A DNA stretch of 14,748 nt. Source: Oscillospiraceae bacterium. Lineage in GTDB: Bacteria > Bacillota > Clostridia > Oscillospirales > Butyricicoccaceae. Both the position numbers and the translations under genes were made by a program. Below the pieces are notes generated by a model that saw only the letters and a list, made by a program, of their open reading frames with translations, was not told the origin of the DNA and did not search any database. Location of the stretch: assembly GCA_902797555.1 (NCBI GenBank), contig CADBTM010000211.1, positions 1 through 14,748 on the forward strand, given 5' to 3'. Below are positions 12,705 through 14,748 of the stretch, piece after piece. Within the stretch, counting starts at the first letter, position 1, and the number at the start of each line of letters is the position of its first letter.

Positions 12705-14748
12705 ATGAATTTTGCCGAATGGAAAAAGAAACAGAATGAGAAAAACGGCGCTGCGGAATCCGCAGCGCCGAACGTGCAGAATGCGGCTGCAGCGCCGACG
12801 GCGGAAAAACCGAAAAACTTTGCCCAGTGGCAGGCACAGAGCCGGCCGGAGCTGGCAGAAAGAGCCGGAAGCCAGCCTGCGGCAGATCTGGGCGGCGGTC
12901 AAAAAAATGCCGTGAATCAGCGTCTTTCCCTGCGGCCTTCCGCTACCAAGCCCATGCGGAGCATGGAGGAGATCATGGAAGGGACGGGCAGCTATACGCC
13001 CGCGCCCAAGGCCGCCGCGGCAGACCGCCTGCGGAGCATGGAGCAGGCGCGGGATCAGCTGGCGTCGGCGGCAGAAGCGCAGAGAACGGGGGCGATCCCC
13101 ACAAGGTTTTCCTACACCCGGGAAAAGGAGATCGCGGATGCCCAGCGGGAGCTGGCCGCGGCACAGCACGCGCTGAACGATTACGATTACAGCCAGGGCG
13201 AGCGGGATCCGCTGGAGCAGGCGGCAGCGGAGAAACGGGTGCAGGAGGCGCAGCGAAAGCTGGAGAGCGTGGCCGGAACCACAGCGGGTACCCGCGTGGG
13301 CGCCGGGCTGGAGAGCATCGGCCAGAACATGGCAGCCTCGCCGGTGTACCTGCTTGAGACCCTGCAGCAGGCGGGGAAGAACGTGGACGCCTACAACGAG
13401 ACAGATCTGAGCGACCGGTACGAGGCGGCACTGAACGCGCTGAAGAGCGCGGAGTTTGTCTATGGACAGGACAGTGACGAATATCGCCAGGCAGAGGAGA
13501 ATCTGCGGAGCGCGAGAGATGAGATCGCGCAGTGGCGCGAGGAGAACGACAAGCCGGTGGATCCCCAGTCCCGGGGAAGCCAGATGATGATGCAGGGCGC
13601 CCGGATGCAGGAAAGAGCGCTGGAAGGTCTGAGCCCGACAGGACGCTTTTTGGGGAGCACGGGAATCAGTATCGTCAACAATTTGGCCAACCTCGCGGCG
13701 GCGGGCGGAAACCCCTTTGGCGTGATGGCGCTGATGAGCGCCGAGGCCGCGGCGAACAAGGCCTTTGAGCGGCAGCAGGACGGCGAGGCCGCCGGGGAAG
13801 CGCTGGGGCGCGGCGCCATTGCCGGCCTGACGGAAGCGCTCACCGAAAGCGTGAGCCTGGGCAGCTTTTTGGATCTGGTGAAGACCGGCGGGAAAGGGCT
13901 GCTGGTCGATGTGCTCAAGCAGGCGGGGATCGAAGGACTGGAGGAAACCTCGTCGTATCTGCTGGAGCTGGCATACGATGCGCTGGAAGAGGATCCGGGA
14001 CAGAGCCTGAAGAGCTGGATCGAGCGCGTGAAGACCAATTATGACGTCAAGGAAATGGCGGAGCAGACGGCAAGCGGAGCGCTTTCCGGTCTGGTGATGG
14101 GCGGAACCGGCTCGGTGCTGGGCGGGGAAAACAACCGTTTTTCCACCGATGAAGGATATTCCGGCAACTACCGCGGAGACCTTGAAACAGACATGGAGAT
14201 CCAGCGGCTGGCGGGAGATCTGCAGGCGATGGGCGTGGATCGGGAAACATCTCAGACGCTGGCCAAGGCGGCAGTGGAGGCGAGCGCGGAATCGGCCAAC
14301 GGGGAGACGGAGATGACCGCAGCGGAAAGAACGGAGGAGAACGAGACCGGGAGCACCCGGGAAGCGGAAATCCCGCCTGAGACCGCCGGAGGGGAAACTG
14401 CAGCCGCCACAGAGACAGAACAGGACGTGGAGGCGCTGACCGAGCAGCTGAAGGAGATCGGCCTGGACGAGGAAAGCGCCGGGGATCTGGCGAGAGACGT
14501 GATCCAAAATGAAGCGGTCACGGCGGCAGAGACAGAGCAGAGCGAGAAAATAGAGGCTGGAGAGACCGGACGGGACACAGAGGAAGAGAGCCGGAATGAG
14601 AGCATCCCGGAGGAGGAACGGGAAGCAGCTGTGCCGGAAGGAGAGCCACGAAAGACCCCGGAGGAAGAATCGAGGGAAACGAGAAGGGCGGCGGAGGGGC
14701 AGCTGACCCAAGCGGCGGAGCGAGCCGGCCTCGGAAAAAACGGCGTGG
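12705..14748 (+). CDS. Large virion/ejection protein (3' partial)
   Basis: From ATG 12705 (after AAGGAGG) the frame stays open to the window end, giving at least 681 residues; the stop lies beyond. Residues 2-6 and 38-42 repeat NFA(E/Q)W. A long charged helical region runs to about residue 300. Hydrophobic, Gly/Ala-rich segments follow (about 315-350, SIVNNLANLAAAGGNPFG; about 367-428, GAIAGLTEALTESVSLGSFL and GIEGLEETSSYLLEL; about 455-474, SGALSGLVMGGTGSVLGG). From about 495 the protein becomes an acidic Glu/Thr-rich stretch with two similar GxxxExxxxLAxxxVxxxA units (MGVDRETSQTLAKAAVEAS and IGLDEESAGDLARDVIQNE). Proteins with this organisation are giant phage virion proteins that often carry later enzymatic domains such as lysozyme or MuF-type toxins. 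Ejection or membrane-channel function is inferred. Confidence 0.7.
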   Translation, partial: MNFAEWKKKQNEKNGAAESAAPNVQNAAAAPTAEKPKNFAQWQAQSRPELAERAGSQPAADLGGGQKNAVNQRLSLRPSATKPMRSMEEIMEGTGSYTPAPKAAAADRLRSMEQARDQLASAAEAQRTGAIPTRFSYTREKEIADAQRELAAAQHALNDYDYSQGERDPLEQAAAEKRVQEAQRKLESVAGTTAGTRVGAGLESIGQNMAASPVYLLETLQQAGKNVDAYNETDLSDRYEAALNALKSAEFVYGQDSDEYRQAEENLRSARDEIAQWREENDKPVDPQSRGSQMMMQGARMQERALEGLSPTGRFLGSTGISIVNNLANLAAAGGNPFGVMALMSAEAAANKAFERQQDGEAAGEALGRGAIAGLTEALTESVSLGSFLDLVKTGGKGLLVDVLKQAGIEGLEETSSYLLELAYDALEEDPGQSLKSWIERVKTNYDVKEMAEQTASGALSGLVMGGTGSVLGGENNRFSTDEGYSGNYRGDLETDMEIQRLAGDLQAMGVDRETSQTLAKAAVEASAESANGETEMTAAERTEENETGSTREAEIPPETAGGETAAATETEQDVEALTEQLKEIGLDEESAGDLARDVIQNEAVTAAETEQSEKIEAGETGRDTEEESRNESIPEEEREAAVPEGEPRKTPEEESRETRRAAEGQLTQAAERAGLGKNGV
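12738..12770 (-). terminator. Intrinsic terminator on the opposite strand
   Basis: Arms 12746-12756 and 12760-12770 pair over 11 bases without a mismatch around a three-base AAT loop, nearly all G-C. Reading the - strand, the stem is followed at once by five T residues (the complement of AAAAA at 12741-12745) and then CTC. This is the layout of a rho-independent terminator acting on transcripts that run leftward. On the + strand no T-run follows, so it should not stop the late operon. It lies inside codons 15-22 of the last gene. Confidence 0.6.

Noticed and set aside
11130..14711. A 1193-codon open frame on the - strand
   Set aside because: It lies opposite two well-supported + strand genes, and its product is Leu/Arg/Cys-rich with no recognisable domain. 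High G+C and GNN/CNN codon bias remove stops from the opposite strand.
1..14748. Long-tailed (siphovirus or myovirus) phage
   Set aside because: No tape measure, major tail protein, tail-chaperone frameshift or baseplate genes are seen between capsid and lysis genes; the nozzle-like protein and N4-gp56 capsid suit a short-tailed virion better. Genes outside the window could still change this.
1..14748. tRNA genes, insertion sequences, attachment sites or integrase
   Set aside because: None could be recognised on either strand, so prophage status cannot be shown from this window.

Overview
The window looks like part of a temperate or lytic short-tailed (podovirus-type) phage genome, seen either as a prophage or as free phage. 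It lies inside the late structural and lysis operon. All convincing genes are on the + strand, packed with gaps of a few bases or 4-base start/stop overlaps, and almost all carry strong AGGAGG-type ribosome binding sites. Base composition is high (about 60% G+C by eye). Recognisable families (N4-gp56 major capsid protein, LLH holin, Prp-like protease, DUF6273-like fibre domain) point to a G+C-rich Clostridia/Oscillospirales gut host; the host is inferred, as there is no host gene here.

Layout. Positions 3-1763 hold a portal protein whose start lies upstream. Next come a small Prp-type cysteine protease (1765-2067), a scaffolding protein (2170-3141), the major capsid protein (3160-4173), a small acidic head-region protein with a tandem 13-residue repeat (4240-4560), and a head-tail connector-like protein (4672-5070). 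An 884-residue tail fibre follows (5067-7721), with a long alanine-rich heptad stalk and a DUF6273-like C-type-lectin-type head. The lysis cassette comes next: a small acidic protein (7737-7985), an LLH holin (7989-8402), a C39-like peptidase as probable endolysin (8399-9133), a second small membrane protein (9130-9450) and a 59-residue coiled-coil protein (9432-9611). After it the virion genes resume with a tail-nozzle-like protein (9626-11245), a probable internal/ejection protein (11247-12692) and the first 681 codons of a very large virion protein (12705 to the end). There is no tape measure, tail tube or baseplate set, which fits a short-tailed virion.

Two observations deserve most attention. 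First, the phage encodes its own Prp-like protease directly before scaffold and capsid, and both of those proteins carry the same LNLFDA leader motif near their N-termini. This resembles the Prp cleavage site of ribosomal protein L27 and of staphylococcal phage 80alpha capsid and scaffold, and suggests a self-contained capsid-maturation module. Second, the fibre head ends in a segment (7206-7322) with the codon pattern expected of a diversity-generating retroelement (DGR) variable region, although neither the template repeat nor the reverse transcriptase is in this window. Other points are a fibre domain that seems split by the inserted lectin head, strong hairpins around the capsid genes, and a textbook intrinsic terminator pointing against the operon at 12738-12770.
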